A DNA stretch of 64,000 bases from assembly GCF_000020785.1 (NCBI RefSeq), contig NC_011126.1:806001-870000 (forward strand), given 5' to 3'. The notes under the pieces were generated by a model that did no database searches, was not told the origin of the DNA, and saw only the letters and a program-made list of their open reading frames with translations. A program made the translations under genes and the position numbers. Each line of letters opens with the position of its first letter. Position 1 is the stretch's first letter. Of the stretch, positions 17,180-26,061 are shown one piece after another. The stretch comes from Hydrogenobaculum sp. Y04AAS1 (GTDB taxonomy: Bacteria > Aquificota > Aquificia > Aquificales > Aquificaceae).

Positions 17180-18888
17180 GTATCTTATCCATTTTAGTAT
17201 TGGTATTGTCTGGTTTTGGATTTTTAGCTTTTAAAAAGCTAAGCGAAAAACAAGTGGTGAATCTACCAAACACATCCGAAGAGTCAAAAATCCTATTAGA
17301 AGAAGCTAAAAGACAGGCAGATGCCATACTAGAAGAAGCTAAGAAACAGCTAGAGTATTCAAAAGAACTGGCAGAAAGAGAAGCATCCAAGTACATGGAG
17401 TTTATCAAGAAAGAAAACGAAAAGTTAGGGAAAGAAAAAGAAGCCATCAAAAAAGAGCTAGAGCTTAGAAAAGAAGAGTTAGAGAAAGACTACATTAGGA
17501 AACAAGAAGAACTTTCTTCAAAAGAGCAATCTCTTTTACAAAGAGAGAGAAGCTTAGAGTCCAAAGAGATAAACCTAGAAAGAAAGCTACAAAGCCTTGA
17601 GAAAAAAGAAGAGGAGCTTTACGCAAAAGAAAGGGAACTAAGAGAACTAGAAAAAGCTCTTCAAAAGAGAGAAAAAGAGATAGAGCAGCAGTATAAAAAC
17701 GTGGAAACCATTAAAAGCGAAATAGAAGAACTTAAAAACAAGGAACTTCTAGAACTCCAAAGAATAGCATCTTTAACTAAAGAAGAGGCTTACCAAGAGA
17801 TATTAAGAAAAGCCGAAGAAGAGGCTAAGATAGAAAGTATAAGGATAGCAAAAGCCATAGAAGAAAAGGCAAAAGAAGAGGCTGAAAGGGAAGCGAAAAG
17901 AATTATCACCACATCTATTCAAAGGCTATCCCCAGAAATAGCAATAAATTACAGCACGTCTACTATAGAGCTACCAAGCAACGAATTTAAAGGACGTATC
18001 ATAGGAAGGGAAGGAAGAAATATAAGAGCTTTTGAAATATTAACAGGTGTTGATATTATAATAGACGATACCCCAGATACCGTTACGCTTTCATCTTTTG
18101 ACCCTATGAGAAGAGAGATAGCCAAACAAGCCCTTGGAAAACTTATAATTGATGGCAGAATACACCCAGCTCGTATAGAGGAGGTTGTAGAAGAAGTTAA
18201 AAAAGAAATGGACAACAACATTAGAAAGCTAGGTGAAGAAACTGTTATGGAGTTAGGCATCCACGATATGAACCCAGGACTTTATTATTACATAGGTAAA
18301 CTTTACTACAGGACATCTTATTCGCAAAACGTATTGCTCCATTCAAAAGAGGTAGCAACGATAGCTGGGCTCATGGCTGCTGAACTAGGTTTAAACGAAA
18401 AAGCTGCTAAAAGAGCTGGACTTTTGCACGATATAGGGAAAGCCATATCAAACGAAATGGGTGGTTCTCACACAGACATAGGTATAGAATTGTGCAAAAA
18501 GTATAAAGAGCCTGACTATGTTTTAAACGCCATAAAAGCGCATCACGAAGAAGAGCCTGTTAAATATCCAGAGGTAGCTTTAGTATGTGCAGCAGATGCT
18601 CTTTCCGCAGCAAGGCCAGGAGCAAGAAGGGAATCTCTAGAGGCTTATATTAAAAGGTTAGAAAAACTTGAAGAGATTGTGAAAAGTTTTCCAGGTGTAT
18701 CAAACGTATATGCTATGCAAGCCGGCAGAGAAGTAAGGGTTATAGTATCCCCTTCTGAACTCACAGATGAACAAGCTTACGATATGTCTAAGAAGATTGC
18801 CAAGAAGATAGAAGAAGAAATGGATTATCCTGGCAACATAAAGGTTGTAGTTATAAGAGAAAATAGGTTTGTAGAGTATGCAAGATGA
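17161..18888 (+). CDS. rny: Ribonuclease Y
   Basis: RNase Y is a membrane-anchored endoribonuclease that begins mRNA decay. The 575-residue protein has an N-terminal membrane helix (VIGILSILVLVLSGFGF), a long Glu/Lys coiled coil (about 30-240), a KH RNA-binding domain around 274-330 (EFKGRIIGREGRNIRAFE), and an HD domain with LLHDIGKAIS near residue 421 and later KAHHEEEPV. The architecture and length are typical. GGAGG lies within the end of the cyclo-ligase gene, so they are coupled. Confidence 0.96.
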   Translation: METVVIGILSILVLVLSGFGFLAFKKLSEKQVVNLPNTSEESKILLEEAKRQADAILEEAKKQLEYSKELAEREASKYMEFIKKENEKLGKEKEAIKKELELRKEELEKDYIRKQEELSSKEQSLLQRERSLESKEINLERKLQSLEKKEEELYAKERELRELEKALQKREKEIEQQYKNVETIKSEIEELKNKELLELQRIASLTKEEAYQEILRKAEEEAKIESIRIAKAIEEKAKEEAEREAKRIITTSIQRLSPEIAINYSTSTIELPSNEFKGRIIGREGRNIRAFEILTGVDIIIDDTPDTVTLSSFDPMRREIAKQALGKLIIDGRIHPARIEEVVEEVKKEMDNNIRKLGEETVMELGIHDMNPGLYYYIGKLYYRTSYSQNVLLHSKEVATIAGLMAAELGLNEKAAKRAGLLHDIGKAISNEMGGSHTDIGIELCKKYKEPDYVLNAIKAHHEEEPVKYPEVALVCAADALSAARPGARRESLEAYIKRLEKLEEIVKSFPGVSNVYAMQAGREVRVIVSPSELTDEQAYDMSKKIAKKIEEEMDYPGNIKVVVIRENRFVEYAR

Positions 18889-18945
18889 TTTTTGTTGTAT
18901 AGCTTTTAGAAAAAATAGTTTTATATTTAACTGTAGGAGTGTTTT

Positions 18946-20319
18946 ATGTACAAAAATACTAAGATAGATTTTAACCTTATAAAAAAGTATGATAAACCAG
19001 GTCCAAGATACACTAGCTATCCTACAGCGGTAGAGTTTAAGCCTCTGTCCTCTGAGGTTTACAAAAAAGAACTAGAAGATATATTGCACGACGAAAGACC
19101 TCTTTCTTTATATATTCATATACCTTTCTGTGAAAATGCGTGTTGGTTTTGCGGATGTAACGTAATAATTTCTCATAGAACAGATGTGGCAAAACCATAT
19201 CTTAACTATCTCTTTAAAGAAGTTGATATGCTAAAAGATGTTTTGAAAGATTATAAGAAAATTGACCAGTTTCACATAGGCGGGGGCACTCCAAACTTTC
19301 TAGATAATGAAGATTTCTACAATATGATGTCCTTTATCAAAGACAGATTTGATTTTACAGAAGAGCCTGAGGTATCAATAGAAATAGACCCGCGTCATAT
19401 AGATTACAAAAAACTAAAACTCTATAAAGAACTTGGATTCAACAGAATTAGTATGGGGATACAAGACTTTGATAGAAATGTGCAAGAACGCATAAACAGA
19501 GTGCAAGATGAAGAGCTTTTAAAAAATGTAATTTACGATATAAGGAGTTTAGGTTATAAAAGCTTAAACATAGACCTTATGTATGGATTACCGGGCCAAA
19601 CGGTTGATACCTTTAAAAGCACCATAGAAAAAACGATAGAATTTTCTCCAGATAGGGTAGCAGTTTTTAATTTTGCATATGTGCCTTGGCTAAAACCGCT
19701 TCAACGCAAAATTGATGCTACAACTCTGCCAGAAGCATCAATAAAACTTGATATGTTAAAGTTAGCGATAGAGTTGTTTGAAGCCAGTGATTACGCTTTT
19801 ATAGGTATGGATCACTTTGCAAAAAAAACAGACGATCTTTATTTAGCCCAAAAGCATAGAAAACTTTGGAGAAACTTCCAAGGTTATACCACCAGAAAAG
19901 GCGTTCATCTAATAGGAATTGGTGCCACATCTATAGGCATGTTAGACAAAGCTTATTTCCAGAATCATAAAACCTTAAGAGATTACTATAGCGCTTTAGA
20001 TAAAGGCGTTTTTCCTATTATGAGAGGGTATATCTTAAACCAAGACGATATAATAAGAAGAGAAGTGATAATGGACATTATGTGTAATCTTTACGTAGAT
20101 AAAAAGGATATAGCTTCTAGATTTAGCATAGACTTTGATTTATATTTTGAAAAAGAGCTTTTAGAGCTAGAAGAACTAGAAGAAGATGGTCTTATTAGCA
20201 TAAATGAGGATAAGATAGAGGTAAACCCAGAAGGCAGGCTATTGATAAGAAATATAGCTATAGTTTTTGATGTATATTCAAAAGCCAAAGAAAAACCAAC
20301 ATTTTCTAGGACCATATAA
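18946..20319 (+). CDS. hemN: Oxygen-independent coproporphyrinogen III oxidase
   Basis: HemN is a radical-SAM enzyme that decarboxylates two propionates of coproporphyrinogen III without oxygen in heme synthesis. The 457-residue length matches true HemN. The N-terminal YDKPGPRYTSYPTAVEF, the cluster motif CENACWFCGC near residues 64-73 (Cys-x3-Cys-x2-Cys) and FHIGGGTPNFL are visible. The C-terminal HemN domain includes GMDHFAKKTDDL and GIGATSIGML. It has GGAG before ATG 18946. It stands alone after rny. Confidence 0.95.
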   Translation: MYKNTKIDFNLIKKYDKPGPRYTSYPTAVEFKPLSSEVYKKELEDILHDERPLSLYIHIPFCENACWFCGCNVIISHRTDVAKPYLNYLFKEVDMLKDVLKDYKKIDQFHIGGGTPNFLDNEDFYNMMSFIKDRFDFTEEPEVSIEIDPRHIDYKKLKLYKELGFNRISMGIQDFDRNVQERINRVQDEELLKNVIYDIRSLGYKSLNIDLMYGLPGQTVDTFKSTIEKTIEFSPDRVAVFNFAYVPWLKPLQRKIDATTLPEASIKLDMLKLAIELFEASDYAFIGMDHFAKKTDDLYLAQKHRKLWRNFQGYTTRKGVHLIGIGATSIGMLDKAYFQNHKTLRDYYSALDKGVFPIMRGYILNQDDIIRREVIMDIMCNLYVDKKDIASRFSIDFDLYFEKELLELEELEEDGLISINEDKIEVNPEGRLLIRNIAIVFDVYSKAKEKPTFSRTI

Positions 20320-20360
20320 AAAAGATAAAAAATTTTAGAGAAATTTTTATATTATTATGC

Positions 20361-20366
20361 TATAAT
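20361..20366 (+). promoter_or_regulatory. -10 hexamer TATAAT, 7 bases before atpB
   Basis: TATAAT is followed by ATTCCCC and the ATG at 20374. There is no Shine-Dalgarno in the gap, so the atpB-usp-atpE transcript may begin leaderless. Confidence 0.5.
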
Positions 20367-20373
20367 ATTCCCC

Positions 20374-21027
20374 ATGGAACATTATGAGCATGTAATAACT
20401 AGTATAGTAGCCATGGTAGTAGCACTGGGCGTTGTATTAGCTGCTGGCAAACCTAAAATCATGCCATCAAAATTGCAATTTGTAATTGAATCCTATATAA
20501 ATTTTTGCAAATCTATGGTCACTGAAAACATGGGCGAGCAAGGTCTACGCTATTTACCTCTTATAGCCTCTATAGGGCTTTTTGTATTCTTTGGAAATGT
20601 TATGGAGCTTTTACCTTTTGTAGATGCACCCACTGGCAACATAAATACCACTTTAGCACTTACACTTATAGTATTTTTCTTATACCACTTTGAAGGCTTT
20701 AGAGTGAACGGTCTTGGTTATATAAAACACTTTATGGGGCCAATAAAAGCTTTAGCACCCTTCTTCTTTATAATAGAAATCATGTCTCACTTAGGAAGGG
20801 TTGTATCCCTATCTTTACGTCTTTTTGCAAATATGAAAGGTGGAGCTATACTTCTTATTTCAATAATAGGTGTTTTGATAGGGAATCCGTTTACGTTGGC
20901 AGTATCTCCAATAGTACTTGTATTTTTAATAACAATAAAGGTATTAGCCATTGTTTTACAAGCTTTTATTTTTATGATATTAAGCACAATATATATAGCT
21001 GGTGCGGTGGTACACGAGGAACATTGA
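20374..21027 (+). CDS. atpB: ATP synthase F0 subunit a
   Basis: Subunit a forms the proton half-channels next to the c ring in the membrane. The 217-residue protein has five to six helices. The essential Arg is in SLSLRLFANMKGGAILL near residue 148, and FVFFGNVMELLPF is also typical. It is followed by a Usp-like gene and atpE. The other ATP synthase subunits are not in the window, so the F0 genes are split from F1 as in other Aquificales. Confidence 0.95.
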   Translation: MEHYEHVITSIVAMVVALGVVLAAGKPKIMPSKLQFVIESYINFCKSMVTENMGEQGLRYLPLIASIGLFVFFGNVMELLPFVDAPTGNINTTLALTLIVFFLYHFEGFRVNGLGYIKHFMGPIKALAPFFFIIEIMSHLGRVVSLSLRLFANMKGGAILLISIIGVLIGNPFTLAVSPIVLVFLITIKVLAIVLQAFIFMILSTIYIAGAVVHEEH

Positions 21028-21028
21028 T

Positions 21029-21436
21029 ATGAATATAAATAAGATTCTTCTAATAATGGATATGGAAAGCGGTAATTGTCAAAGCTCTACAGGAAAGATA
21101 ATAGACTTTTTGAATGTCTTTAAAACTGAGGTTGATGCGCTTGTAGTTTTAGAGTCTGTTAAAAAAGCTGAGGATATAGCCCTTTCTTTTGGAATGCCCT
21201 TTGATCCTAAGATGAAAGAAGATAGTGTAAATAGAACATTAGATAGATTAAAACATATGTTTCCCAAAGAGCTTAACATAAAGTTTCATGTAAAGGTGGG
21301 TGATTTTGAAGAAGAAGCAAAAGCTTTATACAATAGCATAAATCCAGACATGCTTATAGTGGCTTGTAATAATTTCAACAAAAATATTTCAAAATTTTCA
21401 AAATCAGTAGGTAAACCAGTTTTATTAATAAATTAG
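21029..21436 (+). CDS. Universal stress protein-like, between atpB and atpE
   Basis: The 135-residue product has a Usp/HUP-type alternating pattern: an N-terminal strand [11 protein letters not shown], a middle helix, the strand [26 protein letters not shown] and the terminal strand GKPVLLIN. The usual ATP-binding Gly-x2-Gly-x9-Gly-Ser run is replaced by a short Asn/Lys loop ([17 protein letters not shown]), so it may not bind ATP. The start at 21029 lies one base after the atpB stop, preceded by GAGG. From memory, Aquifex aeolicus carries a structurally characterised Usp-like protein at the same position, so the arrangement may be conserved. Its role for the ATP synthase is unknown. Confidence 0.65.
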
Positions 21437-21446
21437 GAGGATATTT

Positions 21447-21794
21447 ATGAAGCTTAAAACTCTCATGCTTTTAACTCTTGCTAGTAGCATAGCAATGGCT
21501 GACACTGCTAGTTCAAGTAGCTCCGATGCCCATGCAAGAGCGCTTTTTTATGGTTTGATGGCGGTTGCTGCAGGCGTATCTATAGGCCTTGGTGCTTTGG
21601 GTGCTGGTGTAGGTGCTGGTTCTGCTATAAGAGGTGCGGAAGAGGGCATGGCTAGAAATCCAAACATGGCAGGTAAGTTGCAAACTATAATGTTCATAGG
21701 TCTGGCATTCATTGAAACCTTTGCACTTTATGCAATGTTGTTCTCTATAATATTTGTATTTACTGGTATATTCTCAGGAAAAGCTGGATTCTAA
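21447..21794 (+). CDS. atpE: ATP synthase F0 subunit c with N-terminal signal peptide
   Basis: Subunit c makes the rotary ring. The 115-residue frame is longer than the common 75-90. The first 18 residues ([18 protein letters not shown]) form a signal peptide with an Ala-x-Ala-like cleavage site, followed by a Ser/Asp-rich linker and two helices. The ion-carrying Glu is Glu90 in [13 protein letters not shown]. The polar loop is [11 protein letters not shown]. The helix-1 Gln of sodium-type rings is replaced by Ala ([12 protein letters not shown]), which favours proton use. GGAGG precedes the ATG. Signal-bearing c subunits are known from Aquifex. Confidence 0.94.
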
Positions 21795-21805
21795 ACTTTA
21801 AAGCG

Positions 21806-21841
21806 TCGCCTTGGGTAGAGGCGATTATAAATATCTACCCA
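21806..21841 (+). promoter_or_regulatory. Two competing hairpins in the rpmH leader
   Basis: TCGCCT pairs with AGGCGA across a 7-base loop. TGGGTAGA, which overlaps that loop and right arm, can instead pair with TCTACCCA (8 perfect pairs), which ends 17 bases before the rpmH start. The two folds exclude one another. Neither is followed by a full U tract. This could be a regulatory leader or a weak end of the atp transcript. Positions are good to within one base. Confidence 0.45.
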
Positions 21842-21858
21842 TTTAAAAAGAGGTAACT

Positions 21859-21999
21859 ATGACAAATGCTTTAAAACCTCATATTTCAAATAGGAAAAGA
21901 AAACGTGTGAGCGGATTCTTAGCCCGTATGTCTTCAAGGTCTGGTAGAAATGTTATAAAAAGAAGAAGACAAAAGGGGAGAAAGAGACTAGTCCCTTGA
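21859..21999 (+). CDS. rpmH: Ribosomal protein L34
   Basis: This 46-residue basic protein was too short for most gene lists. Translation from ATG 21859 gives [20 protein letters not shown], then [20 protein letters not shown] and RKRLVP. The [26 protein letters not shown] core is the L34 signature (usual form KRxRxHGFRxRMxTxxGRxVLxxRRxKGR). AAAGAGG precedes the start. Its stop overlaps the TTG start of yidD (TTGA). rnpA, the normal next gene, is absent. Confidence 0.95.
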   Translation: MTNALKPHISNRKRKRVSGFLARMSSRSGRNVIKRRRQKGRKRLVP

Positions 22000-22202
22000 A
22001 ATATTTGCTTATAAAATTTGTTAGGTTTTGGCAGATTTGTATATCACCTTTATATCCTAGCTCATGTAGATTTTATCCTACATGTTCTCATTATGCTATT
22101 TTATCCATTGAAAAGTATGGAGCTTTTAAAGGTGGTATGAAAGCTTTCTGGCGCATATTAAGATGCAATCCTTGGAATAAGGGTGGTATAGATTATCCAT
22201 AA
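21996..22202 (+). CDS. yidD: Membrane protein insertion efficiency factor YidD
   Basis: YidD is a small amphipathic protein that aids YidC-dependent insertion. The 68-residue product has the family signature [19 protein letters not shown] and ends [17 protein letters not shown]. The start is TTG at 21996, overlapping the rpmH stop. An ATG start is not available upstream. Its stop overlaps the yidC ATG by one base. The rpmH-yidD-yidC order is typical except for missing rnpA. Confidence 0.95.
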   Translation: MKYLLIKFVRFWQICISPLYPSSCRFYPTCSHYAILSIEKYGAFKGGMKAFWRILRCNPWNKGGIDYP

Positions 22203-23746
22203 TGGAACAGATAGATTTAAAAAGATTAATTGCAATATTTTTTGCAGTATCTATTACTATACTTGCTTATCAATACATCACTGAATACTTTTTTAAAAGC
22301 CCAACAGTAACAACCCCCCAGCAAAAAGCTAAAAAAACAACTGCTAATCAAGCAATTTTTACTTATCAATATCAGGGCGGTATAAACTTATTTCTCAACA
22401 ACCAAAGACAAACCCAGGATATACAAAACGGAGTTTTACTTCATTTTAAAGATGCAGATGTAAAATTTGCTTACAACGGTGGTAGGATAACATACTATTA
22501 TATCAAAAACTTTAAACAAAACCTTATAACCCCCCAAGAATACGCACTAAAGGTTTTTCCTTTAGAAGTTTACACCGGCAACCCTTCTATAGACGAGGCT
22601 ATAAACTTTAGCAACTACAACATCTCGGTAACCAACAACAACGTCGTTATGACACTAAAGCTACCAAACATAAGCGTTGTTAAAGATATATCCTTTGATA
22701 AAGAGGGTTTTATATCAAAAATAAGCGTATCTTTGATAGGTTATAACAAACCCTATTTTGTAATGATTGGCAACAACCTAAACGAAGAGGATTTACATAC
22801 TCACCAAGGACCAGTTTTTGATATAAACGAAAATGTTAAAAGACTAGACAATGATGATATAAAAACTTATAAAGTAATAACCGGCAACATATCTTTTGCA
22901 GGCGAAGAAAGTAGATTCTTCTTTCAAGGAATAAAAGGCCATATAAATTCTATACAGATATACAAAGAAAGACTAGGTAAAGATGACTTTACATTCATGC
23001 TTGTCTCCTTTGATGGTAAAGCTCTTATGTTTTTTGGACCAAAAGAGTATGACTTGCTTAAGAAAGCAAACCTTACTGATGTGCTTGATTTTGGAGACTT
23101 TAGAATAGTGGTAGAGCCTTTGTTTAAATTTTTATATTTTATTTATATAAAAACCGGAAACTGGATAATATCTATTTTTGTTTTGACACTTTTAATAAGA
23201 ATATTGTTCTTCCCGCTAAACTACAAATCTACGTTATCAATGTCAAAACTTTCAGAAGTAGCTCCAAAGATGGAAAAAATCAAAGAAAAATACAAAGACG
23301 ACCCCGTTAAAATGCAAGAAGAAATTATGAAACTATACAAAGAAGTGGGCTTTAACCCAGCTTCGGGATGCTTACCCATACTTGTGCAAATCCCAATATT
23401 TTTCTCCCTTTACAAGGTTATTGTGATAACAGCAGATTTAAAACTGGCTCATTTTCTATGGATACACGACTTAACCCAAAAAGACCCGTATTATATCTTA
23501 CCTATTTTAATGGGTATAACCATGATTATGTCTTTGAGACTAACCCCAAATCCAGACCCAAGACAAAACTCTATCATGTATATAAGTTCTTTATTTTTTG
23601 TATTCTTGTTTGCTTCGTTCCCAGCAGCTTTAGTAATTTATTGGACTATAAACAACATACTTAGCTTTTTACAAACTTACCTCATTAGAAAAGTTTTACT
23701 AAAAGATAAATTAAACCCGCCAACAAAACCCCAAAAAACAAAATAA
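22202..23746 (+). CDS. yidC: Membrane protein insertase YidC
   Basis: YidC inserts proteins into the inner membrane, including subunit c of the ATP synthase encoded just upstream. The 514-residue Gram-negative form has an N-terminal helix (8-25), a large periplasmic beta domain (about 50-295), and the conserved five-helix C-terminal domain with LIRILFFPLNYKST, EIMKLYKEVGFNPASGCLP, and IYWTINNILSFLQTYL near the end. The groove Arg is in LLIRILFFP. Length and layout look normal. Confidence 0.96.
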   Translation: MEQIDLKRLIAIFFAVSITILAYQYITEYFFKSPTVTTPQQKAKKTTANQAIFTYQYQGGINLFLNNQRQTQDIQNGVLLHFKDADVKFAYNGGRITYYYIKNFKQNLITPQEYALKVFPLEVYTGNPSIDEAINFSNYNISVTNNNVVMTLKLPNISVVKDISFDKEGFISKISVSLIGYNKPYFVMIGNNLNEEDLHTHQGPVFDINENVKRLDNDDIKTYKVITGNISFAGEESRFFFQGIKGHINSIQIYKERLGKDDFTFMLVSFDGKALMFFGPKEYDLLKKANLTDVLDFGDFRIVVEPLFKFLYFIYIKTGNWIISIFVLTLLIRILFFPLNYKSTLSMSKLSEVAPKMEKIKEKYKDDPVKMQEEIMKLYKEVGFNPASGCLPILVQIPIFFSLYKVIVITADLKLAHFLWIHDLTQKDPYYILPILMGITMIMSLRLTPNPDPRQNSIMYISSLFFVFLFASFPAALVIYWTINNILSFLQTYLIRKVLLKDKLNPPTKPQKTK

Positions 23747-23752
23747 AAGTGT

Positions 23753-23758
23753 TATAAT
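23753..23758 (+). promoter_or_regulatory. -10 hexamer TATAAT, 6 bases before the PpiD-like gene
   Basis: TATAAT, then AGTGAT, then ATG 23765. It lies just after the yidC stop and lacks a Shine-Dalgarno. Confidence 0.5.
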
Positions 23759-23764
23759 AGTGAT

Positions 23765-25075
23765 ATGTTTGAGTTTATAAGAAAACACAAAGAAACGTTT
23801 GCTATCTTATCAGGTATAGTAACAGCAGCTTTTTTCCTGTGGAACTTTGCGGCTGGTAACATTACGTCTTTGTTTCATTCATCAGAAAACTGCATAGCAA
23901 AAGCAAATGGTGATTGCATAAGTATAGCAGATTTTAGAAGAGTAGCCATGGGAACCAACCAACAAATGACACCCATATTAAAGCAAGAGATTTTAAATTC
24001 TCTCATAGATGATGATCTTTTATACGAACAAGCCAAAAAAGAAGGCTTTTTAGTATCCGATAAAGAAGTGGCAGATATAATATCTCAAGATCCTTCTTTC
24101 CAAGTGGATGGAAAATTCAACTTTGATAGATATAAAGCTGTGTTAGCAGAAGCCGGATATACACCAGAAACCTATGAATCCTATATAAAAAAGCAACTTA
24201 CCATACAAAAATATACCTTGTTTGTCACAAACGCATCTTATGTTAGCGATATAGAATTAAATGCAGCTAATATGATAAACAACACACTTTTATCTGGGAA
24301 AGCCTATATAATAGACCCAAACTCTGTAAACATAAACTATACACCAACAGAACAAGAAATAGAAGACTATTACAACAAACATAAAGATGAGTTTAAAATA
24401 GTAAACCCATCATCTATAATATATTGGGAAACCACAGACAAAAATAAAGCAAGAGAAATATACATGGCTCTTAAATCTGGTAAAATACCACCTGGTTTCA
24501 AAGCTTTTGATGAAAAAACAATGTCAAAAACTTTTGGTGCAGTAGTAAAAGCCCTAAACCCGCAAAATCCTGTGCTAGTAGGAAACGTTGGTAACAACAT
24601 ATACATCTTCACATATCAAAGTACAAAAAACGCTGCTATAATGCCGCTTTCTCAAGCAAAAAACCAAGTGATCCAAGATTTAATAATGGAAAAAAAGATA
24701 TTGGCTTTAAAAGATTTTGCTAAAAATATATACAATAACTTAAAAGCTAAAAAACCTGTAAGTATAAAGCCTGTAGCATTTAACAACCTACCTTTATCTA
24801 AAATATCTACAATGGTGGATATAAAATCTTCCGATATAGTGCCGATGGTTACAGAAAAAACACCTGCATTCTTTGGTCCCTACGTCTCCGCTAGCGGTAG
24901 CGCTTACGTAATAATAGAAGTGGACTCAAGAAGCATAAAAAATCAGCAAAATCCCGAACAGACATTTGTTCAATTGATAAGTCTAAAAGCAAACGTTTTA
25001 ATGAATTACCTTATAAAAGATTTAAGAGCTCATGCCAAGATAGATATAAACAAGAGCTTATACAACAACCTTTAA
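23765..25075 (+). CDS. PpiD/SurA-like membrane-anchored periplasmic chaperone
   Basis: The 436-residue protein has one membrane helix (about 13-30) and then a SurA/PpiD N-terminal chaperone domain: ILNSLIDDDLLYEQAKKEGF, VSDKEVADIISQDPSFQVDGKF split across a loop, and FDRYKAVLAEAGYTPETYESY. PpiD helps newly secreted proteins leave the Sec translocon. The region around 200-320 may be a degenerate parvulin domain, since I cannot see the usual active-site His. The gene directly follows yidC, which fits a role in membrane and periplasmic biogenesis. Confidence 0.75.
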   Translation: MFEFIRKHKETFAILSGIVTAAFFLWNFAAGNITSLFHSSENCIAKANGDCISIADFRRVAMGTNQQMTPILKQEILNSLIDDDLLYEQAKKEGFLVSDKEVADIISQDPSFQVDGKFNFDRYKAVLAEAGYTPETYESYIKKQLTIQKYTLFVTNASYVSDIELNAANMINNTLLSGKAYIIDPNSVNINYTPTEQEIEDYYNKHKDEFKIVNPSSIIYWETTDKNKAREIYMALKSGKIPPGFKAFDEKTMSKTFGAVVKALNPQNPVLVGNVGNNIYIFTYQSTKNAAIMPLSQAKNQVIQDLIMEKKILALKDFAKNIYNNLKAKKPVSIKPVAFNNLPLSKISTMVDIKSSDIVPMVTEKTPAFFGPYVSASGSAYVIIEVDSRSIKNQQNPEQTFVQLISLKANVLMNYLIKDLRAHAKIDINKSLYNNL

Positions 25076-25080
25076 TGTGC

Positions 25081-25086
25081 TAAAAT
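25081..25086 (+). promoter_or_regulatory. -10-like TAAAAT, 6 bases before the DHQ synthase II gene
   Basis: TAAAAT, then AATGTT, then ATG 25093. No Shine-Dalgarno is present. Confidence 0.42.
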
Positions 25087-25092
25087 AATGTT

Positions 25093-26061
25093 ATGGAAGA
25101 GAAAGAATTTATATTGTGGTCTAAAGAGAAGAATGCTATCACAACCGCTTTAGAGTCTGGCGTAAAAGCTATAATAGTAGAATCAGAAGAAGAGGCAAAA
25201 AACGTAAGTAAGTTAGGTAAAATAGAAACGTGGATATTGGGAGAAGATATAGAGTATATCAAGATTTTAAACAAAGAAGATGAGCTAAGGGCTGCTAAAT
25301 CACCAAAAAAGGTACTAGTAGAAACCACAGATTGGACTATAATTCCGTTGGAAAATATCATAGCCCAAAAAGAAGATGTATATGTTATAGTAAAATCCGA
25401 AGAAGAAGCGAAAACCGCCTTAAACATATTGGAAAAAGGTGTAAAGGGTGTCGTTTTAAAAGATCCTGATTTAAATCTTATAAAAAAGATATCAAACGTA
25501 GTGGAACCAAAAGAAAAATTAAACCTTGTAGAAGCTGAAATCTTAAGAGTGCTACCAGTAGGCATGGGAGATAGAGTGTGCGTAGACACAACTTCTATAT
25601 TTAAAAAAGCAGAAGGTATGCTGGTGGGCAACTCTTCGGGTGGAATGCTTTTGGTGGCGGCAGAAACAGAAGAAAACCCTTACGTTGCTTCAAGACCTTT
25701 TAGGGTGAACGCTGGTGCTGTACATATGTATATCAAGGCTCCCAACAACAAAACTATATACTTGTGTGAAGCAGAAGCTGGAAAACCTGTGATGGTGTAC
25801 GATAAAAACGGCAACGGAAGGACAGTTTACGTAGGAAGAGCAAAGATTGAAAGAAGACCTATGCTTTTAGTAGAAGCTATCTCAAACGGCAAAAAACTAT
25901 CAGCGGTGCTTCAAAACGCAGAAACTATAAGGCTTGTAAAACCAGACGGAGAACTTATATCTGTGGTAGAACTAAAAAAAGGTGATAAGGTGTTAGGATA
26001 TATAGAACAAGAAGGAAGGCATTTTGGTATGAAGGTAGACGAAACCATCACAGAAAAATGA
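25093..26061 (+). CDS. 3-dehydroquinate synthase II (archaeal type)
   Basis: This 322-residue protein matches the family of Methanocaldococcus MJ1249, which makes 3-dehydroquinate from an amino-sugar acid by NAD-dependent oxidative deamination, bypassing AroB. Characteristic stretches are VETTDWTIIPLENIIAQ near residue 77, ILRVLPVGMGDRVCVDT near 155, EGMLVGNSSGGMLLVAAETE and SRPFRVNAGAVHMYI. It is unrelated to the bacterial AroB fold. The gene precedes rpe with a 4-base overlap. The presence suggests transfer from archaea or retention in deep-branching thermophiles. Function follows the family; activity is not shown. Confidence 0.88.
   Translation: MEEKEFILWSKEKNAITTALESGVKAIIVESEEEAKNVSKLGKIETWILGEDIEYIKILNKEDELRAAKSPKKVLVETTDWTIIPLENIIAQKEDVYVIVKSEEEAKTALNILEKGVKGVVLKDPDLNLIKKISNVVEPKEKLNLVEAEILRVLPVGMGDRVCVDTTSIFKKAEGMLVGNSSGGMLLVAAETEENPYVASRPFRVNAGAVHMYIKAPNNKTIYLCEAEAGKPVMVYDKNGNGRTVYVGRAKIERRPMLLVEAISNGKKLSAVLQNAETIRLVKPDGELISVVELKKGDKVLGYIEQEGRHFGMKVDETITEK

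Noticed and set aside
20320-20350. AAAAATTT...AAATTTTT hairpin after hemN as a terminator
   Set aside because: The stem is only A-T, has no clear T tract, and overlaps the atpB promoter region.
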